Source of the DNA: Azorinus chamasolen
Taxonomy: Eukaryota > Mollusca > Bivalvia > Cardiida > Solecurtidae
Reading direction: 5' to 3'
DNA: 64,000 nt
Assembly: GCA_963576725.1 (NCBI GenBank)
Contig: OY755237.1
Span: 61,433,873 to 61,497,872, forward strand
Under the pieces are notes generated by a model that did no database searches, had not been told where the DNA came from, and worked only from the letters and a program-made list of their open reading frames with translations. The position numbers and the translations under genes were made by a program. Numbering within the stretch: the first letter of the stretch is position 1; every line of letters starts with the position of its first letter. This document shows positions 20,870-31,339 of this stretch, one piece after another.

Positions 20870-21330
20870 AATCAGGCCACTGTACGGCAGTCAGCCACTT
20901 GTAGTTAATCAGTACATTAGACGTCAATCAGCCTACCAGATTGCAATCAGGCCACTATACGTCAGTCAGCCCATTGTTATAAATCTGTACATTAGACGTC
21001 AATACGCATAGCAAATTTCAATCAGGGCACTATACGTCAGTCAGCCCATTGTTATAAATCTGTACATTAGACGTTAATACGCATACCAGATTCCAATCAG
21101 GCCACTATACGGCAGTCAGCCCATTGTAGTTAATCAGTACATTAGACGTCAATCAGCCTACCAGATTTCAATCAGGGCACTATACGTCAGTCAGCCAATT
21201 GTAGTAAATCAGTACATTAGACGTCAATACGTATAGCAAATTTCAATCAGGGCACTATACGTCAGTCAGCCCATTGTTATAAATCTGTACATTAGACGTC
21301 AATCAGTATATTAGACGACAATCAGCCCTT
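20870..21330 (+). repeat. 75-bp higher-order repeat in the 19-bp minisatellite
   Basis: CACTATACGTCAGTCAGCC recurs at exactly 75-bp steps (20953, 21028, 21103, 21178, 21253). Each step is about four diverged 19-bp units. Confidence 0.82.
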
Positions 21331-21871
21331 TATCATGCAACGTCACGAAATACAGTCACTTCCTACTAGCATAATATTTTCCACGTCGACGCTGTATTTT
21401 GTGAGGTATAGTGCATGTGTACTGACCCCACTGGGATGCAAGTTTGGTTCAGCCAAAAGGAGGAAAACAGAAGGACGAAAAAGGCATAATTAAACATAAA
21501 CATCAAATTCAACACATTTGCTCACCTTTGCCTCAACTATTTGTCCAGATAAAATGATTAAATCAAGTTTGTTTATGTTGTAAAAGTCGATGACGTCACT
21601 GCACGCCCACATGACGTCACATATATCGCACTTACATGTATTTTCATTCAGGGGACGAAACCGCTTTAGCAATCTTTCTTTTTCTTCATTTTTTCCATTT
21701 TTCTTGGTGTTGCATGATAAAAGAATTACTATGCTAGTAGTTTGGAAGTTCAGCTGTATTTTGGCTCGTCAGAAAAGTAGTTAAATGCTCGCCTAGGCTC
21801 GCATTTAACAACGTTTCCAACTCGCCAAAATACAGCTGAACTTCCAAACTACTAGCATAGTAATTCTTATA
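21331..21871. mobile_element. Insertion with inverted segments splitting the minisatellite
   Basis: The array stops at about 21330 and resumes at 21872. A palindrome at 21720-21870 (GAATTACTATGCTAGTAGTT, AAGTTCAGCTGTATTTTGGC and complements) forms the right side. TTATCATGCAACG near the left end has a complement GTTGCATGATAA at 21708. No coding match. Confidence 0.55.
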
Positions 21872-22059
21872 TAGACGTCAATCAACCCGTTATAAGTCAA
21901 TCAGAAAACCAGACGTCAATCAGTCTATCACATTCTCATTTAAGTTCATACATGTAGCACCTGTAGGCCATATTCCTATGCAATTATATATTGTCTCACT
22001 GTTAAGAAATAATTCCTGCTCTAACTTGAATCAGGTGCAAATTTAACTACTTCCGCTTC

Positions 22060-22200
22060 CATCAAGCTTTTAAGGGACTGTTCTCAAACAGAATGGATCC
22101 TGATGAAACGCCAAATCAATCGGCATCTCATCGAGATCCTGGGTGTTTTCAAATGTGTGTCAGTTGGCGGATAGCGGAATACAGGTTAATCATTTTCTTC
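22060..22200. mobile_element. TTAA-F-like MITE fragment
   Basis: CAAACAGAATGGATCCTGAT, GATGAAACGCC and CATCTCATCGAGATCC in family order. Confidence 0.5.
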
Positions 22201-22202
22201 AT

Positions 22203-22414
22203 ACAAACGCTTGTTCAGTCATAAGCAAACAGAGTAGACCCAGATCAGACGGCTCCTGTAGGAGCCGTCTGATCAGGGTCTGCTCTGTTTGCTTATGACA
22301 TTATATAGATCTGATTCTACAGTTTTGGGTCAAAGTAATTTTTTTCACTTTTTAAAAAAATCAGCTGCTAAATATTCATGATGTTAATATTTCTCACTTG
22401 AATATTAATGAGGT
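22203..22414. mobile_element. TTAA-A MITE, ends decayed
   Basis: One of the most regular hairpin cores in the window (AGCAAACAGAGTAGACCCAG ... CTGCTCTGTTTGCT, centre CTCCTGTAGGAG), followed by GATTCTACAGTTTTGGGTCA and AATATTCATGATGTTAATAT. Confidence 0.7.
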
Positions 22415-22729
22415 TGCATAAATGAAAGTGCCCGCATTTATTAATCTGACATGATTTCATAATCCACAATGGCGCTAATGCACATAGTAACTATTGAAGT
22501 CCTGTCATCTATTGTATGAATAACTGTTTCATTTATCTAAAGTTACTGTTTACATAAAACAGTACCAAATAAGAATGTAGAGATAATTGCGTTGCCATAG
22601 TTGTAACTTTATTATCGGTGTACATCGGATTTCAATTTTTTTAAAAAGTACTTAATAAAGTTCATTCAAGAAACACCTAAGCCTGGTAAAACAATTATCT
22701 TCTTGAAGGTTTTATAATGATACTGGAAA

Positions 22730-22846
22730 ACCCACCTAAACTGGACGTTCAATTTAGTATACATTTCACCATGCATTAAGCAGCCAGTTGCCTGAAAATA
22801 TCTAAACTCTTCTCTACTAGAAATCCGGTTTAGAGGGTGTTTATGT
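22730..22846. mobile_element. CAGT-1 MITE with internal deletion
   Basis: AAACCCACCTAAACTGGACG and TCCGGTTTAGAGGGTGTTTATG ends with half of the inner hairpin (TTCACCATGCATTAAGCAGC). Confidence 0.6.
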
Positions 22847-22969
22847 ATGTACATATTTATGTTTCAAATGAGAGTAGAGATAATCAACCCTACGGAATAC
22901 TCACAATTAATTATATAAGATGTGAGCTACAGCTGCCCGTCATATTTCCAAGCACTTGAATTGTTTCGA

Positions 22970-23170
22970 GAGACAAAAATTAGAATCAAACATTGAAATA
23001 CAATAACATATGAACACAGGACATTTTAGCTCAGGCAGACACTGCAGAAACAGATCTATTATAATTTCATTAGCAAACAGTGTAGACTCTGATCAGACGG
23101 CTCCTATAGGAACCGTCTAATCTTGGTCTACTCTGTTTTCAAATATATGAAAAAGCATTTATATGAAGCA
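22970..23170. mobile_element. TTAA-A MITE, left end lost
   Basis: ACATTTTAGCTCAGGCAGAC, core CAGACGGCTCCTATAGGAAC, then TATATGAAAAAGCATTTATA. Confidence 0.65.
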
Positions 23171-23229
23171 ATTATAAGTTGGTGTCTCACACTTTATGAT
23201 TAAAATTAAGTGATATTATTAATGTTTTG

Positions 23230-23387
23230 ACATGTTAGTGCATTATATAGTATGATTAACGCTCTGACTCTAGAGTTTCTACCAATGCCAAATATTCCTC
23301 TGAATATAGGCCATTATAAAAAATTAGCTCATAAATATTCCCGAACTCATTATTTCTTGCATGAACATTCAACAGGGAAAGGGTTAA
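23230..23387. mobile_element. TTAA-A MITE half, reversed
   Basis: GACTCTAGAGTTTCTACCAA and AGCTCATAAATATTCCCGAA to AACAGGGAAAGGGTTAA. It lacks the hairpin core and shares TTAA with the next copy. Confidence 0.65.
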
Positions 23388-23637
23388 CCCTTTACCGCAT
23401 GAATATTCATGTAAGAAACGATGGTATATTACGAATATTAATTAGATTACTTTTTACAACGCCACATGATCACAGTAATATTTGGCTATGGCAGAAATTG
23501 TATCTGATTATATTTATATTACTGACATAAGTAAACAGAGCAGATCCTGATCAGACGGCTCCTACAGGAGCCATCTGATCTGGGTCTAATCTGTTTGCAA
23601 ATGTGTAGAAAGGCGTAGCTATGGAGTACAATGTTAA
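23384..23637. mobile_element. TTAA-A MITE, complete
   Basis: TTAACCCTTTACCGCATGAA to TATGGAGTACAATGTTAA. Core CTGATCAGACGGCTCCTACA with complement. Confidence 0.82.
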
Positions 23638-23659
23638 GTCCTGCTTATCAGGCTATGGT

Positions 23660-23895
23660 TTAACTCTTTCCCTATTGAATATTCATGTAAGAAAACATGA
23701 CATCATGAATATGTAATTAGTTAAAAAAATATCATGGCATATGAACACAAGACATTTTGGTCCAGGCAGAAACTACAGAATCAGAATCACGTTATACCAC
23801 AAGCAAACATAGCAGACAGGGTTCCTGTAGGGGCCGTCAGATCTGAGTCTACTCTGTTTGGAAATGTATGAAAAGGTATTAACATGAAAGAGCCA
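23660..23895. mobile_element. TTAA-A MITE
   Basis: TTAACTCTTTCCCTATTGAA at the left. The left core arm is partly deleted (GACAGGGTTCCTGTAGGGGC). The right end has decayed (ACATGAAAGAGCCAGTTGAC). Confidence 0.72.
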
Positions 23896-24075
23896 GTTGA
23901 CCATAGATAATGACAGAAATATGTGTTCCTTTTTAATAATTAGAAGCACGCTATCGTAAAATCAGGTTTCCCAAATAACAACCTATATTTGGTGACAAAT
24001 TATGACACAATCTGTCGCCTACCGACTGATCGTATGTCAGGATATTCGTTTTTATATATCATGTCGTTCTGCATT

Positions 24076-24272
24076 TTAACCTTTAGCCATCTGATCAAAC
24101 TTACTTCCACACTTTTTTCATTATACGAGGTATAAATAATTTGTTTATATAAATACTATCAGTTTGTCAAACAGGTTGGGTCCTGATGAGACGGTGAGTT
24201 ACTCGGTGTCTCAACTGGATCGAAACTGTTTGAAAAAGTAATCAGGGATCTACCCGCCACAGGCTAAGTATG
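24076..24272. mobile_element. TTAA-F MITE
   Basis: TTAACCTTTAGCCATCTGAT at the left, CCACAGGCTAAGT at the decayed right. Core GGTCCTGATGAGACGGTGAG with complement. Confidence 0.65.
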
Positions 24273-24437
24273 AATAATTGACTGCGTTTGTGGGTTTTCA
24301 GGGTAGTAACCGAATCTTAACAACATGACCTCATATTGTTAAGTGTGAATGGGGGTAGATTAGATTGGATAATTGCATGTGGATCCCTCTCTCGTGCTAA
24401 AAAATATGTCTGCTCAAAGTCTGCCCTTCTGAACGAT

Positions 24438-24690
24438 TTAACTCTTCCCACCATGAATATTCATGTAAGAAATAATGACGTCATGAATGTTAATTAGATT
24501 AATATGTAATAATAGCACACTGACGCAGGAAATCTTGTAAATGGCAGAAACTGTAGAATCATGTCTGTATTATATCATAAACAAGCAGAGCAGACACTGA
24601 TCAGACGATTTCTAGAGGAGCCGTCTGATCTGGATCTACTCTGTTTGCGAATAATCAAATAAAGAACCGCATAGGGTCTACACTGTTGGT
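24438..24690. mobile_element. TTAA-A MITE
   Basis: TTAACTCTTCCCACCATGAA at the left. Core CTGATCAGACGATTTCTAGA. The right end is decayed near AGAACCGCATAGGGTCTA. Confidence 0.72.
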
Positions 24691-24714
24691 TAGAGAAATG
24701 CTACGTTTTACATT

Positions 24715-25420
24715 TAGTCCTTTACTCCATACATACCCCTTGTTACGCCTACGCAGAGTAGACCCACATCAGATAGGATGTGACAAGACGTCTGAACCAC
24801 ATCAGACAGCATGTGATAAGACGTCTGACCCACATCAGACAGCATGTGATAAGACGTCTGACCCACATTAGACAGCATGTGACAAAACGTCTGAACCACA
24901 TCAGACAGCATGTGACAAGACGTCTGACCCACATCAGACAGCATGTGACAAGACGTCTGACCCACATCAGACAGCATGTGACAAGACGTCTGACCCACAT
25001 CAGACAGGGTGTGACAAGACGTCTGACCCACATCAGACAGCATGTAACAAGACGTCTGACCCACATCAGACATCATGTGACAAGACGTCTGACCCTAGTT
25101 AGACATCATGTGACAAGACGTCTGACCCACATCAGACAGCATGTGACAAGACGTCTGATCCACATTAGACAGCATGTGACAAGACGTCTGAACCACATCA
25201 GACAGGATCAGACAAGACGTCTGACCCATATCAAACAGAATCAAACAGGAGCCATCTGATCAGGGTCTGCTCAGTTTGCTTATGATATAACAAAGATATG
25301 ATTCTATAGTTTCTGCTATGGCCAACATTCTTGTGCCAATGTACTATTGTAACAATTAATCTAATTAATATTCATGATGTCATAATTTCTTACATGAATA
25401 ATCATGGAGTAAAGTGTTTA
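24715..25420. mobile_element. TTAA-A MITE expanded from inside by a 33-bp array
   Basis: Left part (TAGTCCTTTACTCCATACAT, ACGCAGAGTAGACCCACATC) and right part (GGAGCCATCTGATCAGGGTC, TTCTATAGTTTCTGCTATGG, ATTCATGATGTCATAATTTC, end TGGAGTAAAGTGTTTA) are an ordinary TTAA-A copy. About 490 bp of tandem repeat sits where the hairpin arm should be. Confidence 0.78.
24761..25250 (+). repeat. 33-bp tandem array, about 14 units
   Basis: Unit: CCCACATCAGACAGCATGTG then ACAAGACGTCTGA. It starts with a mutated MITE arm (CCCAGATCAGAC) and holds the palindrome AGACGTCT. The 33-bp length keeps all six frames repeating with 11 residues, so the 105-159-residue ORFs here are artefacts. Confidence 0.92.
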
Positions 25421-25522
25421 TGCATCAGCGCGGGAGCAATCCCTTAAGATATGTTCGCCAGCTGTCAGTAAGATATAGTAGACCACCTCGAAAGCGACCA
25501 TCAAAAAAGGAGGAACAATTCT

Positions 25523-25613
25523 ATGTCCGTGAAGTTGGCTACTTGTTCCTTGTTCCCAGTTCGACATTCAATGGATTGTGAATGTTCAATAGCAAACAAG
25601 TAGCTAACTTCAC
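25523..25613 (+). repeat. Left terminal inverted repeat of the foldback
   Basis: Matches the complement of 39302-39393 with only a few differences. It is itself a hairpin: GTGAAGTTGGCTACTTGTT near its start and AACAAGTAGCTAACTTCAC at its end, the latter being the array monomer's orientation. Confidence 0.88.
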
Positions 25614-27935
25614 AACCCGTTACTTATTCGACTGTTTTCGTTTTTGTGAATAACGAACCGGGAATAAGTAGCTAACTTCACACCCAGTTTCTTATTCAAT
25701 TATATTCGTTATTCTGAATAACGAACCGGGAATAAGTAGCTAACTTCACATCCAGTTACTTATTCAATTATTTTCGTTATTTTGAATAACGAACCGGGAA
25801 TAAGTAGCTAACTTCACATCCAGTTACTTATTCGATTATTTTCGTTTTTGTGAATAAGGAACCGGGAATAAGTAGCTAACTTCAACATCCCGTTACTTAT
25901 TCGATTATTTTCGTTGTTCTGAATAACGAACCGGGAATAAGTAGCTAACTTCACATCCCGTTACTTATTCAATTATTTTCGTTAATTTGAATAACGAACC
26001 GGGAATAAGTAGCCAACCTCACGTCCAGTTACTTATTCGATTATTTTCGTTTTTGTGAATAACGAACCGGGAATAAGTAGCTAACTTCACATCCCGTTAC
26101 TTATTCGATTATTTTCGTTTTTGTGAATAACGAACCGGGAATAGGTAGCTTACTTCACATCCCGTTACTTATTCGATTGTTTTCGTTATTCTGAATAACG
26201 AACCGGGAATAAGTAGCTAACTTCACATCCCGTTACTTATTCGATTATTTTCGTTTTTGTGAATAACGAACCGGGAATAAGTAACTAACTTCACATCCCG
26301 TTACTTATTCGATTATTTTCGTTATTCTGAATAACGAACCGGGAATAAGTAGCTAACTTCACATCCCGTTACTTATTCAATTATTTTCATTATTTTGAAT
26401 AAGGAACCGGGAATAAATAGCTAACTTCACATCCCGTTACTTATTCGATTATTTTCGTTTTTGTGAATAACGAACCGGGAATAGGTAGCTTACTTCACAT
26501 CCCGTTACTTATTCGATTGTTTTCGTTATTCTGAATAACGAACCGGGAATAAGTAGCTAACTTCACATCCCGTTACTTATTCGATTATTTTCGTTGTTCT
26601 GAATAACGAACCGGGAATAAGTAGCTAACTTCACATCCCGTTACTTATTCAATTATTTTCGTTATTTTGAATAACGAACCGGGAATAAGTAGCCAACCTC
26701 ACGTCCAGTTACTTATTCGATTATTTTCGTTTTTGTGAATAACGAACCGGGAATAAGTAGCTAACTTCACATCCCGTTGCTTATTCGATTAATTTCATTA
26801 TTCTGAATAACGAACCGGGAATAAGTAGCTAACTTCACATCCCGTTACTTATTCAATTATTTTCATTATTTTGAATAAGGAACCGGGAATAAGTAGCTAA
26901 CTTCACATCCCGTTACTTATTCGATTATTTTCGTTTTTGTGAATAACGAACCGGGAATAAGTAGCTAACTTCACATCCCGTTACTTATTCGATATTTTCG
27001 TTTTTGTGAATAACGAACCGGGAATAAGTAGCTAACTTCACATCCCGTTACTTATTCGATTATATTCGTTTTTGTGAATAACGAACCGGGAATAAGTAGC
27101 TAACTTTACATCCCGTTACTTATTCAATTATTTTCATTATTCTGAATAACGAACCGGGAATAAGTAGCTAACTTCACATCCCGTTACTTATTCAATTATT
27201 TTCATTATTTTGAATAAGGAACCGGGAATAAGTAGCTAACTTCACATCCCGTTACTTATTCGATTATTTTCGTTTTTGTGAATAAAGAACCTGGAATACA
27301 TGTAGGTAGCTAACTTCACATCCCGTTACTTATTCGATTATTTTCGTTATTCTGAATAACGAACCGGGAATAAGAAGCTAACTTCACATCCCGTTACTTA
27401 TTGGATTAAATAAAGAACCGGGAATAGGTAGCTAACTTCACATCCCGTTACTTATTCGATTATTTTCGTTGTTCTGAATAACGAACCGGGAATAAGTAGC
27501 TAACTTCACATCCCGTTACTTATTCAATTATTTTCATTATTTTGAATAACGAACCGGGAATAAGTAGCCAACTTCACGTCCAGTTACTTATTCGATTATT
27601 TTCGTTTTTGTGAATAACGAACCGGGAATAAGTAGCTAACTTCACATCCCGTTACTTATTCGATTATTTTCATTATTTTGAATAAGGAACCGGGAATAAG
27701 TAGCCAACTTCACATCCCGTTACTTATTCGATTATTTTCGTTGTTCTGAATAACGAACCGGGAATAAGTAGCTAACTTCACATCCCGTTACTTATTCGAT
27801 TATTTTCGTTTTTGTGAATAACGAACCGGGAATAAGTAGCCAACTTCACATCCCGTTACTTATTCGATTATTTTCGTTTTTGTGAATAACGAACCGGGAA
27901 TAAGTAGCTAACTTCACATCCAAATACTGATTCAG
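25614..27935 (+). repeat. 68-bp satellite array, left arm (about 34 monomers)
   Basis: Monomer order: CTAACTTCACATCCCGTTAC, TTATTCGATTATTTTCG, TTATTCTGAATAACGAA, CCGGGAATAAGTAG. Local higher-order structure: ATAGGTAGCTTAC recurs 340 bp apart (26141, 26481; five units) and AGCCAACCTCACGTCC 680 bp apart (26011, 26691; ten units). One unit is lengthened by CATGTA at 27297-27304, and one unit near 27401-27420 is shortened. Confidence 0.93.
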
Positions 27936-28289
27936 TTATATTAGTCATTTTGAATAAGGAAACTATATACAGGTATACAATGGACTCTCGTTACCACGGC
28001 ATTCCTTCCAACGTTAATCTTTTGTAGCGACAGTATACTTTTAAACCGAGTTACTGCATCGTAACTCTGCAACTCCATCGTAGATCTTTATGTGTTTGCT
28101 GCGTTAAGTAATTACAGTGGAGAAACTGTTATTCTTTCCAACTTATTCCGTTTCAAACGCGTTTTAAAGCCGTTTAAGCCAATGACTTGGGTCTACAATT
28201 ATAAAAAGGATATGCTACATTCTATTATGAATGTGACTTTAGAGGTTAGCACTGTAGGTTAATGGGTCTTTTCGTATTGGAAAATTATT

Positions 28290-29012
28290 CTATTCAAACT
28301 TTTTGTTAACAGCGTAAACCTAAATCACGTAGAAACTGTCTGATCAGGATCTGCTCTGATTGCTTAGTCCGTAGACTTATTTCTTTAGATTCGATCATGG
28401 TTGTCTAGCGTCTCTGTAATCCCTGTAAATGAATATGCATGAGGTCATGAAATCTTTAATAAGTATTCTTAAGAGAAAAAAGAATTAATAAACACCAGTT
28501 AGCTCTGTTGACAGCAGACACCAAATTTGCTTTAAAATCAATTTCCCGATCCTTCTCGTATTATGTAAACGGCTTCACGCACGTTTGCAAATAGAGTAGA
28601 TCCAGATCGGACAGTTCCTGTAGGAGCTGTCTGACCAGGTTCTGCTCTGTTGCTTATGAAATTCTGTTGATCTAATCCTATAGTTTCTGTCAGAGCCAAA
28701 GATCCCCTTGAAAAATTAGCATTGTGAAAAAAAGGCGTGTAAGAAAAAAATGATTACATGGAGATCGAGTTTTTGTAATGATACATGAGTACATGAAAGT
28801 TTGGCTTTGACAGTAATTGTACAACCAGACCTACCGGTATATTATTTCATAAGCAAACCGATATGAGTTAGACCCTGATCAGTGATCAAGGAGCTACAGC
28901 AGAAGCTGTCTAATCTGGATGTACTCTGTTTGTAAATTTGTTTCATTACGTTTGATCTGGGTCTACTGTGTTTGCATTGACATAAACAGGCACGTGGAGT
29001 GAAGGGTTTATA
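28290..29012. mobile_element. Three decayed TTAA-A MITE fragments in the spacer
   Basis: 28290-28480 (ACTGTCTGATCAGGATCTGC), 28560-28760 (GATCGGACAGTTCCTGTAGG) and 28780-29012 (TAGACCCTGATCAGTGATCA, end GAGTGAAGGGTTTA). Confidence 0.6.
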
Positions 29013-29439
29013 GTTGTGAAGAGATTTACTCACACATAAATTTCGATACCTAAAGATATTGGCAAAGAACACATCTTGCATTTTTCTTTCGGTGATCGAA
29101 TTTTTTTATCAGTGTTTAAAATTTTACTCCTTCTTTTCTTTTGATAAGATCTAGATCTTTTACTCCTCCTTTTAATTTGGTAAGATCTAGATAAGATATA
29201 ATTATAACATGTATTTATACAGTCTCATGGCGTTCATTCATGTTGTGTAAACTGTCTTTCCGGCTACTGTACAGTAGGGTCCGTAGCAAATCTGGTAAAA
29301 TAATTGTTGAATAGATCTAGATCAAATCAAGCTAAACTATCTAGAATTCACTTTATCTAAATTTAAAAAGATCTAAATCGTCGGGATTCAATTGTGCTAA
29401 GGTATAGATCTAATTAGTCAAAATATAGAGTTCTTCTAT

Positions 29440-30660
29440 TTTTTCGTGAACTAGTGATTCAATCCAGATAAGATCAAACTCATATCCAGATCAGATTAGA
29501 TCAGATTAGATCATACCATATCAGGTCAGAAGTGATTCAGATCCAGATCCAAATCAGATCAAGATCAGACGAGATCTAGATCCAGATCAGATAAGATCAG
29601 ATCGGGTTTGTTCATGTAATGAGAGAGTAGTTGAGTAACTTTAGCGTGCGCAATTGACAAATTCATGATTAACAGATGTGCGACTCAACTCTATGTCATG
29701 TTATCAAGTCACACATACGTTGTAGCAGGTTGTACACATTGTTAGTAAATAAACATTACCAGCCTAGATTAAACAAAACGTATCTCATCGTCTGATTTGA
29801 ATCCAAACTGTTAAAATATGTAACCAGATAAAGATCAACAAAGTCTTGAAATAATGAAAATCTACAAAATAATAAATGTATGCTCTAAAAATGTGATGTC
29901 GGAAATCTTACGTAATTAGTGTGATATAAAACAGCATAGATCGAGGTTCTCTATCTATTAAACTCTATCACCGATTATCCTTTCACTCGTTCTCCTGAAT
30001 AAAGCTGTTATTTATCTAAGTGTTTTGTGACCTTTATTATGCTAAGCACGATATGACTTGCATTTGTAAACACCTTGGATCCAGATGAGGCACCGAGATG
30101 AGGATCCAAGCTGTTTGACACTTGTTCAATAGTTTCTCAAACAGTTGTAACAAAGCAGAAGTAAGTAAACAATGTAACAAAGCAAGTAAAAATGAAACAC
30201 ATCAGAGTTGTGGCAGAATAATTTTCAGCACAAAATGAGTTAATTTAGATGCTGTGCAGTAACTGCAAACTCCGCCCAATTAGCCGGATCAACATATCTA
30301 TATAGATCTTGACTTAGACTGGATAAACATATGATCTGATCCGATCTGATCTGGATCAAGATCTGGATCTGGATCTCATCTGGTCATATCTAGTCAGACT
30401 TTATGTAATCTGGGATGATATGATCTAATCGAATCTTATCTGATCTGATCTGGATCTAGATCTGATCCGATCTGCTTTGCTCAAAACAAGTACAATATTA
30501 GATTTAGATCAGAACTAGATCAGATCCATATCAGATTCTGATCTAATATAATCGTATCTGGATCTGAGCTGATCTTGATCTGAGTTGATCTGATCGGATA
30601 CAAACCAGATACAGATCAGATTCCGATCAGCTTTATATCTGATCTATTCTTATCTCATTT
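29440..30660. repeat. GATC-rich cryptic simple repeat in two facing blocks
   Basis: AGATCAGATC, CAGATCCAGATC and TAGATC words dominate 29490-29605. The complementary GATCTGATC and GATCTGGATC words dominate 30330-30480 and 30530-30620. The blocks face each other, an inner inverted layer of the foldback. Confidence 0.7.
30020..30243. mobile_element. TTAA-F-like MITE between the GATC blocks
   Basis: GTAAACACCTTGGATCCAGA, core GATGAGGCACCGAGATGAGG, TAGTTTCTCAAACAGTTG and a right end AAAATGAGTTAA. Confidence 0.55.
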
Positions 30661-30719
30661 CATCTCATCTCACACTATCTCATCAATTCACATGAATATG
30701 TATCTAGGGATTATAGAAG

Positions 30720-30895
30720 TCGAATTGGAAGCTGGCTGCCAGTTGCCAGCTGACTAGTCGTGATCAACTCTGTTTTGATATGTTAAGAGCGAATTTGAAG
30801 CTGGCTGCCAGTTGCCAGTTGACGGTTCGCTAGTAAACAATTTCTGAAGTTACATTTGATTTGGCAGATGGCTGCCAATTGCCGGTTGACTATTC
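30720..30895 (+). repeat. Three-unit repeat of about 68 bp with GCTGGCTGCCAGTTGCCAG
   Basis: GGCTGCCAGTTGCC or close forms at about 30734, 30803 and 30870. Sequence unrelated to the satellite monomer, although the spacing is similar. Confidence 0.65.
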
Positions 30896-31339
30896 AAATG
30901 AGTATTTATTACCAGTCAGAGTAAATCCTTGGAATTTGATTGGCAAGTTTGCTAAAAACTGCCGGGGTGTACAGAACCGTATTCGGGGGCTTCCACGGAG
31001 AATACAGAATTCAAATTTGACGTCGATTCGAAATTTCATATCGTCCTTAGTCCATTAATTCTTGACGGATTACGACCAAAAATCGATAATAAACGTAAAA
31101 GATTGTTCCTCGTATGTTCCTCAATTTGACACTATCAACTTCTAGGTACAACGTGTAACCGTTTAAACCCAAATGTTTACAAGTGAATATTGAATTCCTC
31201 TTTCGAAATTGCTCTGAGACGACGACATATTTGCTCTGTGATGACGTCTCATGTCAGCAAAAATAAGAGCTGTTCCTTTCTTAATTAGGTAAGTCGGATC
31301 TCTGACTGGTAATAAATTAATTACACGGTAATTTGGCAG

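Larger units (their letters stand above)
19310..21330 (+). repeat. 19-bp minisatellite (TTAGACGTCAATCAGYCCA), about 2 kb
   Basis: Many imperfect units of CATTAGACGTCAATCAGTC with GACGTC at the centre, interrupted at 20290-20600 by the TATACACAG repeat. A remnant continues at 21872-21935. Confidence 0.88.
27936..31339. other. Spacer of the foldback element
   Basis: 3.4 kb between the opposed arrays. Holds decayed TTAA-A fragments, a TTAA-F-like copy, a GATC-rich zone and a short tandem repeat. The 65-aa ORF at 30861-31058 (begins MADGCQLPVDYSNEYLLPV) overlaps the tandem repeat and has no recognised domain. No DDE transposase signature was seen. Confidence 0.75.

Noticed and set aside
24714..25259. 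Long repetitive ORFs (105-159 aa) on both strands
   Set aside because: The 33-bp unit is a multiple of three, so every frame repeats and stops are avoided by chance. The array lies within a MITE.
30861..31058. 65-aa ORF as transposase of the foldback
   Set aside because: Too short, begins in a tandem repeat and shows no DDE or zinc-finger pattern.
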